From Paramyrothecium sp. XJ0827 (lineage: Eukaryota; Ascomycota; Sordariomycetes; Hypocreales; Stachybotryaceae): a stretch of 64,000 bases of DNA. The notes under the pieces are model-generated. The model saw only the letters and a program-made list of their open reading frames with translations, was not told the origin of the DNA and did no database searches. Location of the stretch: assembly GCA_020881915.1 (NCBI GenBank), contig JAJFPB010000002.1, positions 4,475,001 through 4,539,000 on the forward strand. Reading direction: 5' to 3'. The translations under genes were made by a program, and so were the position numbers. Shown here in pieces: positions 33,593-45,400 of the stretch. The first letter of the stretch is position 1, and every line of letters begins with the position of its first letter.

Positions 33593-34029
33593 GCTAGCCC
33601 CAAGTTTGAGATTTGGGAGGGGCGGAAAGGAAATGCGGATGAGACGGCAGGAGGAGTCGAAGAGGAGGATGGAGAAGAGGGTCGCCAGAGCAAAGAGCCG
33701 CAGATGGAATCAGACGTGCGGCTGAGAAAGAGAGTGGGTGTGAAGTGATTCCCCAGTTGGAGTTTTGAAGAAAGAAGGGGAGTAAATGGTGGTGGAGGAG
33801 GTGGAGGAGGAGGGGAGAAGAGGAAGAAGAACAGGAGGATCCCAAGATGCCGGATCGGAGGACGTTGGAACCAGAAGAATGGCTGGCAGCTGAGATGCCG
33901 CGTGGGAGAGCGTGAGGAAGGAGGGGGAGGGGGGCCGGCATGTACAGGGTACCTACACCTTGCCTGACACAAGACCAACTTCGCTTCGCTAGGAGGCCAT
34001 GGTACCTACTAACCAAGACACCTTACCTA

Positions 34030-34043
34030 CCCCCCCCCCCCCC
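34030..34043. repeat. Poly-C run (14 bp)
   Basis: Fourteen consecutive C residues flanked by CTTACCTA and AGGAACT. Such long homopolymers are error-prone in sequencing, so the exact length is uncertain. Confidence 0.9.
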
Positions 34044-35384
34044 AGGAACTCTCACGAACCCAGAAAGACCCTAAAGACCCCAAGGCAAGGCGAGGCAGGC
34101 AATTTCCATGTGCTGACGCTCTCAAGGTTTCCCGCCTGTCTGGCTTGGTTTAGGGCCCGTTTAGCGTCCGAAAATAACCCCAAATAGCCAGCAGACGTGT
34201 GAGCCTGGAGCGAGCATAGCTCCCCAGTGAGGGCATCCGTCCATCCATCCGTCCATCCTCATAAGATTTCATGTCGGATGTACTGGGTACAGAGTACTGT
34301 CATATTAGTAGTTGGAACTGGAACTGATACTGGAACACAGGATAAGGTGCTATACCTTCTTCAGGCAGTGAATGCACCTGTGGGGTGGGGGCCCGAGGGG
34401 GGGCAACCCGGGCAAGGGACGGAACAGCCACGAGGCACTAATGCACTAAAACCCACGCGTAATAAGCTCAGCCCAGTCCACACCACCGCCACGAGGGGGG
34501 GCCAAGACTAAGGCCAGAGCCTAGAGGCACGGAAAGGCCCAGGCCGTTGAGCCGATACAGTACGTTATCGCAAGGCATAGGGGCTCGGCCAGCGGCAACG
34601 TGCGCGTGCTTTCGGAGATATTGACCTGAACCAGGCCACTTTCTTCAGTGGCGTCGAGCTATTTGGCCTGGGAGGCTGCAATATTCGGTATCTTGTGGCC
34701 TGTTTTTTTATTATCACAATCCACAATCTGCTCGTTCCAGGTGAGAGCAGACTAAGCCTTTCCCATCTTTTCCTCCTCCAGAACAGTAAGTAGCACCATT
34801 GCCCTGTTTCGGGCTGCTCCTGGAAACCGCCAAAACCAGTTACTGCTAAATGTGCCTGTGAGCAGCAAGCCACGAACACGTGCTCTGGACAACGTCGGCA
34901 ATGGCCATTCGGACGCAAGACTCGATTTGGGTCGGGAACATCCAAAAGGCAGACGGACCAAATCCAAAAAAGTTTGCACTCGCCGCATGCGACTCTGTTT
35001 ACTCGAAACCCAAACTGCGCTATCCAAGGGTAACGGCACGATGTTCTCACGCCTCTTCATTGCAATGAGGAATTGCCCATTTACGTGGATCGGCACGGGC
35101 GTTGGCCTGAGCCAGAGCCAAAGCGCACTGCATGCACACACACACACACTTTCTGTCCCAGGCTCTCGCTCACACTCTCACTCACGAATAGGACGCTGCC
35201 GAGTCAGAGGCATCCTTCTCGAAGATGGTAGCGTGCGCCCGACTTTGATCGTCCATCTTTACAGCGCGTGGAAGTCATGCATGCGCGGTAGCATCCTCGA
35301 ACGCAACGTACCTTAGGTATGGTGAGATGCATCGACTCAACTCAACTTACACTACCTTACTTTATGCGAAGTACCCACGATTAT

Positions 35385-35502
35385 GCTGGTACCTGTAGCT
35401 GTAGCTGTAGCTGTACCTCTAGCTGTACCCATCCTTGCACTTGTAGTTGTGCCGCTGCCTGCAACTGTAACTGTAACTGTAAATGCAACTGCAACCGCAC
35501 CT
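35385..35502. repeat. Degenerate hexanucleotide repeat (TGTAGC / TGTAAC)
   Basis: Begins as near-perfect TGTAGC units (about 35394-35412), decays through TGTACC and TGTAGT units, and ends as TGTAAC and TGCAAC units to about 35500. In one plus frame each hexamer encodes Cys-x, producing an alternating Cys pattern that is a by-product of the repeat. Confidence 0.85.
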
Positions 35503-37302
35503 GTGGGTAGCATCGCGATGGCAATTGCCTGTTCTGGCAAAACGACCACATGGTCCTTCTTTCCCACACCGTCACCCTCAAACACCATCACCTCGCCTCG
35601 CTTCGCATGTCCAACATGCACTTTACCTCTTCCCTCCCTTACTCTGTTTTCTTTTGTTTCCCCTCTTCACCTCCACCTCTACCACCACCACCACCATCTG
35701 CCGTGATCATGGCTCGCCCTGCCCTGCCCTGTCCTCGTCAACCGACCGCCTGAAGAGCAAAGCAACCCCGGGCTCCACCCCAGCAGAGGGCCCCTTGTTC
35801 GGCCGAAGAGGTGCGTTTCAGAATTTGGACAACGGGGGCAGCCGTCAATCAACCCACCCGTCAGCCAGTTCCAGCCAGTGCAGCCCAGTCGACTCAATCA
35901 AATCACCGACCGGCAGTCCCTTTTGGTCCACTTGGCGCGCTGGTTCCTCATTTGCAGCTCTCTCTGCTGCCAATCTCACCGCCGAGCCCAACCTGCTTGC
36001 AGCATCTCTAATGAACATCAACATCAACATCACATCACATCACGGCTCTGCCAAGTACGACCACCTGCCCCTCCCCAGCAAAGCTCTCCCTGCACGTCAG
36101 CGTTCCGGCAGACGCGGACGGCTCCTCACGATCCATCGAAACTCCCCGGAGCCGACTCCCAGCGCAACCTCAACATCACCATCAGGGCTGAAACCTCAGC
36201 CGCTTGCCCCTCCTCCTTCTCGAATCGACAATGGCATCCTCGGCCTCTGGCTCCACTCTGCCGAACCGTCAGGGCCGCGGCTGGGCTTGCAGATCCAAAA
36301 CAGAGTTCACCACCAGCTTGATTCATTGGAAAGTCAATCTTCGCTGACCTGTTCCCAGATCGACAGATCCAGTGACGCTGGCACGCCGTAGAACAACGCT
36401 ACGGCACATTCAAACTTTGGCCTGATGTAACCGCGACATCCCGCTTCTCCTCCATGTCCAGCACCATCGAAGCTTCTTCTCGCCCCCTCGGGCCCCTCAC
36501 CCTCCCAGCTACCCATGCGCTAAGCTGCTTAGTCGACTCACCCTGCATATGCCGCACGTGGTGGCCCTGGACACGGCTCCGGTCGGCCTGTGTCGGCGGG
36601 GCCATCGACTGTCACTTCCTGCGGCCCACAGGCATCTGCATGGTCTTCGCGTGGGCGCTGATGCAACCTCTCGCGTTCATGGATGACCTGGTGCAGCAGA
36701 TCACCGTCAATCTTCATTGAGCAGTACATCTGAGGGCAAGTCGGAGGCTGGCGGTGACGACGACTTGGCCGATCCCATCGCTCATCCCAGCTCAAACCCT
36801 GCCGCCCCCCGGAGCTTAGGATCATTGGCAAGCTGTCTCTCGTGCTCCCTAACTTTTGACAACTCCTCAACTCGCGCCGCCAAGTCGAAGCACGTCCATG
36901 TTTTACGTGGCGCACTTAATCCCGCAACAAGATACGAGGAGGCTAAGATCGTGTGATGTGCGCTCAAATCGCTGCATTATTACATTCCTTCTATCACAGT
37001 TGGGGTGTAATAGTCCATTTACCGTTCTGATACCACCGCATCTTACCAACCAACGTTACTGACCTGCCGTGTCTTACCCTCTCACTGACGCCCGCTGCCA
37101 ATGTCGTGGCTACATATGGGTGCTTCTAACCGGGGTGCATGACCAGCCTGCCTGCATGCTGCGCTCGGCAGCACTGAATTTAGTCGAGCTCACCACTGCG
37201 TCTGCACGTTGCAAAAGACCATTCTTCCGGCCGCTCCGGGCATTGCGACTCCATGCCACTCCCCACCAACGTGCTGTATCGCTTGCTAGGCTCGTCTTGG
37301 CA

Positions 37303-37998
37303 TTACAACTTGACTCTGTTTCGCCTTACTGAACCTGTGATCGAGCTCGAGCTCCCCTCGGCCTGCCACGCTTGACTTTGAACCAGTCGCAGACGGTGTA
37401 AATGCTCCGGTACTATTTGCTTGGAACCCTTTTCCGAGTGACAAGGCACGCTCGCGGCGGTGGGAATGGGATGGTGGTCCGTATCCGAACTTGCGCGATG
37501 CCGATCCTTTTTGTAATTCCGAGAATGCCATTTCGGAAGTAGGACTACGATCCTGTCCTGCCCCGTGATTGACGTAAGTTTGACTGAACCAACTCGGCCA
37601 TGACGGATTATTTGCCTACCATGTCCGATGCATCTCCTGCAGCATCCGTGATCACACGTGGTCTCAATCTCCTCGAGCAAGAACGTGCCCACATTCCGCT
37701 TCAGACGGTTGAGTGGCATCGTACACCAGCCTCGCGTGTTGGGCCCCTGCTTGCAAGCGCAGCACGTCCACCCAACGACCCCCCCGGTTCCGTCCACGTC
37801 GCTACCGCCTCCGCACTTCTCGAGGAACTGACAGTGCCGGAGCGGGCACTCGGAGGCGGACCGTTGTGCGGGTGCAAAAGATACATTCGAGCAGGGCGTT
37901 TCGGCGCCGGTGGAAAGGTCAATGACTGCCGATGGACAGTAATACCAGAGGACGGACGAGTGGCTGCAAGAGTGGAACCGGGGATGGCCGTGGCACAT
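37303..37998 (-). CDS. Small cysteine-rich zinc-ribbon-like fungal protein A
   Basis: Frame of 231 codons from ATG 37998. The first 125 residues have the pattern of a fungal-specific uncharacterised family: MCHGHP start, H9-x-C11-x-H13, W18YYC21, D27LSTG31...PC36, CPLRHC (51-56), then W77-T-C-C-A-C82-x4-N87-x4-C92 and C115-x-H-x2-C120-x2-C123. The regularly spaced Cys and His suggest two or three zinc-binding knuckles. No signal peptide, so probably intracellular. Function is unknown. The C-terminal 100 residues are less convincing: a short intron or an earlier true end after the last Cys cluster is possible. The opposite strand has a 184-codon ATG frame over the same bases; the family-like Cys pattern favours this strand. 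A related-motif gene lies at 42148-42498. Confidence 0.7.
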   Translation of the reverse strand: MCHGHPRFHSCSHSSVLWYYCPSAVIDLSTGAETPCSNVSFAPAQRSASECPLRHCQFLEKCGGGSDVDGTGGVVGWTCCACKQGPNTRGWCTMPLNRLKRNVGTFLLEEIETTCDHGCCRRCIGHGRQIIRHGRVGSVKLTSITGQDRIVVLLPKWHSRNYKKDRHRASSDTDHHPIPTAASVPCHSEKGSKQIVPEHLHRLRLVQSQAWQAEGSSSSITGSVRRNRVKL

Positions 37999-39903
37999 GT
38001 TGATGAAGTGCTAGATAGGAGGGAGCTGTGTGACGCTTTACTTGGTCTGCAGACAGTAGACAGAGCGCGGTGCAAGACGATGATTGGTACTCATACGGTT
38101 TATGCTATGCTTGCAAGTCTCACTCATGCTGGACTGGGAGACCTTGAGCATTAAGCTGTCGTTGGAGGGCTGACGTTGAATATGTGCGCGAAATTGTTAC
38201 AGTTTTGACGAGTTGACCATTCTAGACGAGCCAAAACAAAGGAAGAATAGTGAAGATATGGATACAAACCCTCTTGTGGACTGTATGAACTAATATGAGC
38301 GCCGGAGGAGTTCTCCATCTTGGATATTTATACTTTTGGTGGCTTGGGTCTCGGTCCCAGGCGATCGATGGCAGCCCATATGATTCTCAGTCACCCGAGG
38401 CGCAACACACGAGACCTGTTGCGCAGACTCCAGTAAAGATCGCACAGCGGGCGAATTTATTGAAACTTTGTTACGGTTCGGGGTTTTCGTCCAAGGAGCA
38501 ACCTTGTGCGTGAGACACGATGCCTTCGAGCTATTCTGTGATTGTCAAGACGAATGCCCTGTGGTTGGAGGAGACTTCTTTGGGAGCCCCAAGGAAAAGG
38601 AAAAAAAGGCTATGAGACATGAGAGAAACAAGAGACGAGTTTGTCTTGTGACTGTATGACGGCACACCCCGGCGAGGGAAGAGTATGTTTTCTGTGTGTT
38701 GTGAGAAGCGCAAGCCGTGCCTTTTCATGATGCGCACGAGCGATGGCGTGAAGATGACCGCCCGCCTTGAGATTGAGGAGGATCTTGTATGCTGCGCATA
38801 CGCCGGCGCGGTTCTGTATTCTCGTCAACAATCTATGTAGGCTGGACCTGGCAGTTCGCAGAGGAGAGCAGGGCGGTGGGTAGCACTGAGCTGGGCACAT
38901 TGGTGGGACAAGTGCTGACCATGACTGGGATGCGACGTCAAAGGTCGATGAATTAAGCAAGGAAGAGGAAAGCTTGCGAGACGAATGCCCTGTACTGTTC
39001 GAGCGGAAGGTAATGCTGGCGAGATAGCAGACGAACGGGGGACCTTTGGCCCGGGCAGGTCGTTTGCTTGTTGATGGAAGAGACGTTCCAGAACGAAACG
39101 TAGTATTTGCGACCATCAGCTGTGCGACGACGGTTGCTACCTGCAGCTTGCCTGAGGCGCCAGATCATGTACTCACCCTGGCGAATTCCCGTGCCCGCGG
39201 GCTGCAACACCTTTGTCGCCGGGTGCTTCCAGGACGCTGGGAAACGGAAGAGTTCTCCTTCTGGGACGGTGAGATGAGAGTGGAGAGGGTTTGGTGTTGC
39301 GTGCCGTTGGTGGGCTACTGAGATGACGAGATGTAGGACTCCGTGAAGGCGGGTTCTGCCTAGTTTCCCACGAAGGTCTCAATGTTCTGTATTCTCGGGG
39401 CATGGGGGAACGTGGACCTGGGGAGTTGGGAACTTGGGATGAGTGAGAGATGGCACCGCGCAGACGAGACGGCTCGCCGCAGGTCTTACGACAGGCTCGG
39501 GTCGCCTGGCCAGGGTTTAGCTGTTTAGCTTGGGGGTCACGGCGTTGGCGAGGTCGATGGGAATTGGGTGGTTTCCGGCCCGGACATGATCTGGGTTCGA
39601 GGTCTTACCTGCCTTCGGATCGTATATACCCTTTTCTTTCATTTCATTTAGAGACAGCTTGGGAAGAGCATTTGGGTCCTCTGTCTCCCGGGTTGTTCGG
39701 GTCCCCTTCCTGGGTAGTAAGCTGCGCGACAGGATGATTCGTGCCCAGCCAAGAAGCTGGTGAACCGGGCCGCTACCCTTGAGCCGAAATCATCTAAAAT
39801 GACAACTTCCCACATGATTGCTCCTAATTCCCACGGTCGCAGTGTCAAACACTAACTAGTGGCAACCCATCTGTCCCTACGTCGAAGTGTGACACAAGCC
39901 AAA
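37999..39903. other. Intergenic region without clear genes
   Basis: The first 300 bp should be the promoter of protein A. Minus-strand frames at 38610-39403 contain stretches that look protein-like (for example TADGRKYYV) but change frame, lack a consistent splice solution and could be a gene relic. No gene is called. Confidence 0.4.
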
Positions 39904-41215
39904 ATGCGGTGCAAGGACGATCGGATAACGAGAAACGGCTTCTCAAGCGGACATGGTCGGTTCTTCGCTGAGCCAGGCGACGTGGATATGTTCCTGCCGA
40001 GCTTGAGTACCGAGGGAACGGAGATTACTGCGTGGACACGGCCACGGCCACGGTTCCTTCGTGCGTGGCCAGCTACGCCACTACGATGTCGTCTTCGAGG
40101 AACGCGAGTTCTCGGGCTTAGGAACTAGGTTGCTGCAAAAGGCCCTGCAGGCAGGAAAGTGTGACAGAGTTTCTGACCACATTGCCGAGCTGCGCGACCA
40201 GATGCATGCCGAGTGGATCGCTCAGCGTACGCCCAAGGACCTCTCGGCTCACCCGGAAGGGGCAATGGAGAGATATTTCTTGACTTCCAACCAACCGGAC
40301 CGTACTTAAACGACCGCAGTGGTTGGCATACCTGTGGATCGCAACAGCGAGCACCATGCCGGCAAGATGCGCGAGGCCGCTGGCAGCGTCGCGGGCTTAC
40401 ACTGCAGGACAGGCTGGGGCCCCAAAACACAGACTATTTTCATGGGTTGGGATGCTGCAGCTGTGACCAGCGCAGCAAGCCGGCACGCCGCCACAGAGTC
40501 GGAGGAGCTTCAGGAGGCGGAACGAGAAAGGGAGCGGGCACGCCAGGGACTGCGTACTGCCTACCTCGATGCCATGCGGAAGAGTTCTGGGAACGGCGGC
40601 ACCAAGGCATATTCACCCGTAGGCAGTTACATCGTGGATTGCAAGAGAATCAAGGAGGAATACGCGGATGAAGCAGACAACCTTACTCTCGATATTCGAT
40701 CTACCAAAGACCCCTCAGTATTCGAAGCAAGCTTCGATTTCGGGCTCCTGGAGGGCGTCATGATAATCAGCACAGACAAGGAAACCCTAGAGCGCCACTG
40801 TGCTGAACTAGATGCGGACGAAGAGGACGAGTATCGGGCTCAATGGGAGGAAGACCCTGCATGCGGCGAATCGTCCCGACCAAATAACAAGAGGAAGGTC
40901 AAATCCTCCGAGAACCCGGAGCGGCGGCGGAAAAATCGCAAAGTAGTAGCTTCTTCCTCACCAACACACCATCTGAAGCTGAAGTGCCGCGAGACTGGCG
41001 AAGGCGTGATTCAATGCGACGCAGAGAAAGGAATCATCAAGTTCAAGGACGATACCATGTGCAGCTTGCTCGGCAAGGCCAGTCTCCCTTTCCTCGATTC
41101 GAGCGTGCACTTTTCCGCGCACAAGATCTCCGACAGGCCGGCTCACAAAAGACACTCGTGGAGTGAATACTCGGAGTCAGCGTATGGGCACGCACTAGCC
41201 AGGCGATGGCGCTGA
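39904..41215 (+). pseudogene. Decayed conserved fungal gene (frameshift and in-frame stop)
   Basis: Three frames fit together as one protein of about 435 residues. Codons from ATG 39904 run in frame to about 40060; there an 8-base CGTGCGTG (40060-40067) looks like a 4-bp duplication that shifts the frame, and the reading continues in the next frame as GQLRHYDVVFEEREFSG. At 40307-40309 a TAA interrupts that frame between QPDRT and TTAVVGIPVDR, after which it is open to the stop at 41213-41215. The later part has segments seen in a fungal uncharacterised family: VGSYIVDCKRIKEEY, FEASFDFGLLEGVMIIS, KISDRP...HSWSEYSESAYGHA. No catalytic motif is recognised. No plausible intron removes both lesions: the stop has only acceptors too close to a donor. 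Sequencing error is the alternative to genuine decay. Confidence 0.65.
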
Positions 41216-42147
41216 GACTCTCGAGCTGTATCGATGTGGGTATGTACATCTAACGGGCGAAGCGATACTATTATCTGGAAGTGCTCAAGAGGCCAGCGAT
41301 CGGGTGAAGCTGGGTTGAGAGTGTACGGATTGTCCTTCAACAGATGATGAAGGAGGCACACACAGAACTCGGGCTCGCACGGTAGGCATCTGCTCGTAAC
41401 TCGATCGACGAGAATGGGCTACCCACCTTTCCATTCACATTAGAAGTGGTATTGCGCAATTAATGCGCAGGCGGTATGCGAGGCAGCCAATGGGAAAATA
41501 CATTGTGTTAGGCCGGACCAGGAGTGTCGTGACGCAAAGAAAGGGGTTCATAGCGGCGGCAATGTGCTCTCGTGATCGTCGACATGTACAGCTGCTGGAG
41601 AAGATATTTCCCTCAGTCTCTCAGCTGGCCGCGGGCTCACTGTGGTGGTATAGCTGTGACCTACCTTTGAGGCAACGTGATCAAGCCGCCAGAGCGCTGG
41701 CATGCACACTGGTGCTGCGGTAGAAGAGTACACGATATTGTGCTAGAACGGACAGATGAAGCAACGTAGTATATTCTAAGAGACTGCAAAAAGAAGACGA
41801 AGCAAATTGCAGGAAAGCAAGTCTAAGGGAATTGCATTGCAGACACACATTGCCTCTCCGTGTATGTGTGCGTGTATGTGTATGTGTGTGTGTGTGTGCC
41901 GCTCATGTCCCGTCTATATCGCTGATACAGGCAAAAGCAGAAAATGAAAACAAAAGGAACAAGGGCTGTTCTTCCTAGGAATATGTATTGAGCTGGGCTT
42001 GTCAGTGAAAACCCTGATGTCTCACGCTCAGGGGCCAGCTGCGCGTGCGGCTCGACAGCGCCTCGCCGCCAACATCGGATGGCGTTCCGAAGCCACGGGC
42101 GCTCTATTTCGCTGGCTGGCTGGCGATGGAGCAGAGAGGGGCTATGC
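41216..42147. other. Intergenic region with a TG repeat
   Basis: Holds a (TG)n tract with interruptions at about 41858-41898. It separates the decayed gene (plus) and the 3' end of cysteine-rich protein B (minus). No coding frame is convincing. Confidence 0.55.
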
Positions 42148-42498
42148 TCATTTGCTTGCAGTGCACGATGAACAAATCCAATGGTAACAGAATGTATCTG
42201 CCTTGGGGTGCATACATTCCAATCCAACGTTACCTTTCCCCCGGCATTTGCAGCACCTCCAGCACCTCCCTAGTTCCTCAAGGCGACATTGACCACTTTT
42301 GCAATCGGATGAGATAATGCATTGCGATGTCGTGCAGAGATTCTTTGGATCGACGTCTGGGGGTAGCTCGTGGTACTGGGCGTTGGCACACGGCTGGCCA
42401 TCATAGTAGGCGCAATAATCCCATTCATAGGCATAGGTCCTGCCCCGAGTGCAGGGTGAGAAGTGGTGGTGGTGGCCGACGAAGTAGCCTTCACACAT
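42148..42498 (-). CDS. Small cysteine-rich zinc-ribbon-like fungal protein B
   Basis: A 116-residue frame from ATG 42498 to TGA 42148. It begins MCEGYFVGHHHHFSPC, then has YAYEWDYCAYYDGQPC and a central run of cysteines, followed by the motif W-R-C-C-K-C-x4-N and the closing C-Y-H-W-I-C-S-S-C. The last two blocks have the same spacing as in protein A at 37303-37998 (W-x-C-C-x-C-x4-N and C-x-H-x2-C-x2-C), so both probably share a zinc-binding fold, although the rest differs. 15 Cys in 116 residues without a signal peptide argues against a secreted effector held by disulfides and for metal binding (inference). It is probably full length. The upstream 750 bp on the same strand look like a long leader starting behind a TATA-like box. 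Confidence 0.72.
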   Translation of the reverse strand: MCEGYFVGHHHHFSPCTRGRTYAYEWDYCAYYDGQPCANAQYHELPPDVDPKNLCTTSQCIISSDCKSGQCRLEELGRCWRCCKCRGKGNVGLECMHPKADTFCYHWICSSCTASK

Positions 42499-45400
42499 GG
42501 TGAGCTGGAGGCGACGGTGTGCGGGCGTTGCCAAGGAGGACACTAGAAGGACGACAAGGGGCGGCGATTGGTCTGCCTAGGCGATGGCTTGGGAAGAGTG
42601 CGTCGACGGCCTTGGTGGTAGTACAGATGTCTCGGGGAGATGTTCAAGCAGGTGGATGGACGGGAATCCTTTGATCCGGAGTGTTGACGGGGATGCAACC
42701 AGAGACTATCTGTCCGGAGCTCACAACCAGTTTGGAGTTCTTTCGTTCTTCCAAGATACTCAACCAGTTCAGAAACCACGAGAGCTACACCCGCAAGCTG
42801 GTGTTGGCTACAAAGTGACGGGCTCTTGCTGCGATACGGGTTGCGGCGAGTTTCTGAAGCTGATTGCGCGTGCCCGTTGATGACACACACCTGTCCTGTG
42901 GATACACGAGTAGGAATGCGGCTATGTGAAAGCTGAAAGTTACAGCTGGGCTCAAAGGGGAGAACGTAAGTGAAGAAAGAGAATGTGTTGAAAGATTGGG
43001 GTCGTTGACGTGATGGAACCGCTGAGCCAACAAGCTTTGGGTAAGTTTTGTGAAGAAAGTCTTGAATCAGGCGGAGCTGACGGTTGATATAATGGAAACA
43101 AGCAATACCCCGGGCGAGTCCACGAAGCTCTATGAGGTAAGGTAGACCCTGGAAATTGGAAAATTGATAAGGAAGTGTGACTTGACTTGCGTTCTGTTGA
43201 AGCTCGAACCTTGATGAGACGGGGAATGGCTTCATGGCGAGGAGCCTGCTCTTATACGCCGCCCTCATGTTACTCTCACGATATCGTCTTACTGCTCATC
43301 CTCTTTTGCGGCCGTCACTATCACCGCCGGACCCTCAACTAGCGCGGACGTCAATAATTAGAAGCCATCGTGCGATCCTCACTCTTCAACCTTCATCCGG
43401 AAGGTTCCTTTTCCACGCACGTGGGATTGGCGTGCCTACCGGCCAGGCGGAGGCTTGAGACAGACCTGCCAACCAGGCACAGACCGTGTCTTGGGAATAC
43501 AGGATGTTTGACCCGGCTTAACGGTGCAGAAGACATTGGGCGCATGGGACGGGGAGGCCATGGGCGGCTTTTGAAGGCTGCCTCGTCAGGTGCCCCAAAG
43601 AGGAGCCGGATTAGGCGAAGGAGGATTCAAGCGGCTGAGTGATAAGGAGATCATGGTAGATTGCTGAACCCAATGGTGGAGAGCAGGTGGCTTGTGAATC
43701 GGATGATGCCGAGCTTGAATCTACTGATAGCTGACCGCCGTGGGGAGAGGGAATATCTGACGTGACATTCCTCAGGCAATCCTCCCACGCGGGCGGAGAG
43801 CCGACGTCTGGCAACTCGTGCAAGACCAAGCCACTGGAGCACAAAAAAACGGTGGACAATGCGCGTTGACATAGGTCTAGAATCAGTGTGAGATCACTGT
43901 CGACTCAACGTCATGGTTAGAGGAGCAAATTAGCCCTTCTTTGCAAGGCAATCAGTAGCCTCGTCGTTAAGCGATGCAGGCTGCCGCGATGCATATGATG
44001 CAGCGAATGAAACGGTTCTGCCAAAACCCTTTGCGGGCTCGACTCGTTGACCGGCTGCAATGCTTCTCACCGAGTGCGTTGCGCAACGAATGAGAAGCCC
44101 TCGAGCACCAGGAGTGGCTCGGGAACTCAGCCATGCGTCGTGCGTGTTATCGCTAGCTGCGCAACGCTCTCGCATTACTGACATGTCCTGTTGAACAGAT
44201 TATGGCTTATGACGGGTTTGTGATGATGGGCAGTCATAGCGCATCGGCCGGCGACAGCTCTGGCCGAGGGAACCCTCTTGCATGAGCAAGTTTAATCATG
44301 GCCAGCAGCTTTCATTGGCCCATGTCTGACCGCGGACACAAAATTTTCATGAGGGAAATGCAGCTTTTGTGTAACCTGTCCGAGCGACGAGTAGAGCCGC
44401 CGCGCCCTCGCGTAAATCCCGGCGTCTTCTTCTTCTTCGGATCTCATCCGTGAGCACCTGAGTGGCCAGAGGACTAACACACGTAACTAAGTAGTCTGAT
44501 CTGTGGGCGAATACGGGGCGCTGTGGAATGAATAATCTGGTGTTTGATCTGATGCGAAGCAGGAAGCCCGTCGAACGTTGCACGAGCATGCATAAATAGA
44601 GCCAAAACCTGCAGCTGGCAAGGGTCACATGCAGGGCTCAACGAGGCCGAGGCAAGGGCTTAAAGGGCGGTGCGGTGAGGTTGGCATCGGGAATAGCTTA
44701 TACAGATTGAACTGACCAATCGACGATCGAGGCAGAACGTTCGGCACGTTGCAACCATCCTCCGGTCTATTGTCAGAGTGCTTCAAGCTTCAGACCGAAA
44801 CGGGACGGCATACGACCCTGTTGGGGGCGGGCTTACGAAGTGAAACTTCGTTTTAGCATGGCGGACGTCGAGGGACTTGCCGATCTTGCCTGTGCATGCG
44901 CAAAAGCGGGCTTGAAACCATCACAAACTTGGAAACTGATGGAGACAGGAGGCTAAGACATAAGCATCGCCATCTCCGGCGACGGTGCTGAGAATAGTAT
45001 GCAGAAGCATGGCGTTGATTCCATGACGGCATTCCCTTGTACTCATCTTCTCGTGGCTTTCGGTCATCACAATACACTGCCCTGCTGTTTGGGGCAAATC
45101 TGCCTGGTCGCTGCCCAAAGTGCACCGGCTGCTAATCCTTGTCGATGGCCAAATTTTTGTTTCGGGGGCTTTCTCTCAAACAGTTCGGAACGGTTTCTGT
45201 GGTCGGAAGCTGCATTTAGTCCCAGAAGGCCCATCAAACCAGATGTCGAAAGGAAGTAAAGTGCTGCGACGACTGCTCGATTAGAGGAAATGGAAAGTTC
45301 CAGTGACCGACCCCTTGATTCCGGCACGGTGTGGCGTCGGCGGTACCTTACTCAGGCGGCGAGCCATACAATAGAAGCCTGTCGAAGGGGCAGCCCGAAG

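Larger units (their letters stand above)
32202..37302. other. 5-kb gene-poor stretch with simple repeats
   Basis: Contains several short tandem repeats (listed separately), purine-rich tracts at 32740-32930 and 33600-33840, and many overlapping frames that are low-complexity. The 302-codon plus frame at 35483-36391 begins inside the hexamer repeat and is Ser/Pro-rich without resemblance to known proteins. A faint coding signal at 36231-36720 is discussed in the findings. No confident gene. Confidence 0.5.

Noticed and set aside
32206..33978. Long minus-strand frames (up to 284 codons) upstream of the small coiled-coil gene
   Set aside because: They run through polypyrimidine and Pro/Ser-coding simple sequence; probably leader and promoter.
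35483..36391. 302-codon plus-strand frame with a real ATG
   Set aside because: Begins inside the hexamer repeat, is Ser/Pro-rich without domain-like segments; no conserved block recognised.
37600..38154. 184-codon plus-strand ATG frame
   Set aside because: Lies antisense to cysteine-rich protein A, whose ordered Cys/His spacing is the stronger coding evidence; kept only as a finding.
38953..39403. Possible WW-domain gene on the minus strand (segment TADGRKYYV)
   Set aside because: The second WW tryptophan is missing, spacing after YYV is wrong, and no splice solution joins the pieces in frame.
42543..43268. 241-codon minus-strand ATG frame upstream of protein B
   Set aside because: Random-looking composition and a TATA-like box just before it; better explained as the 5' leader of protein B.
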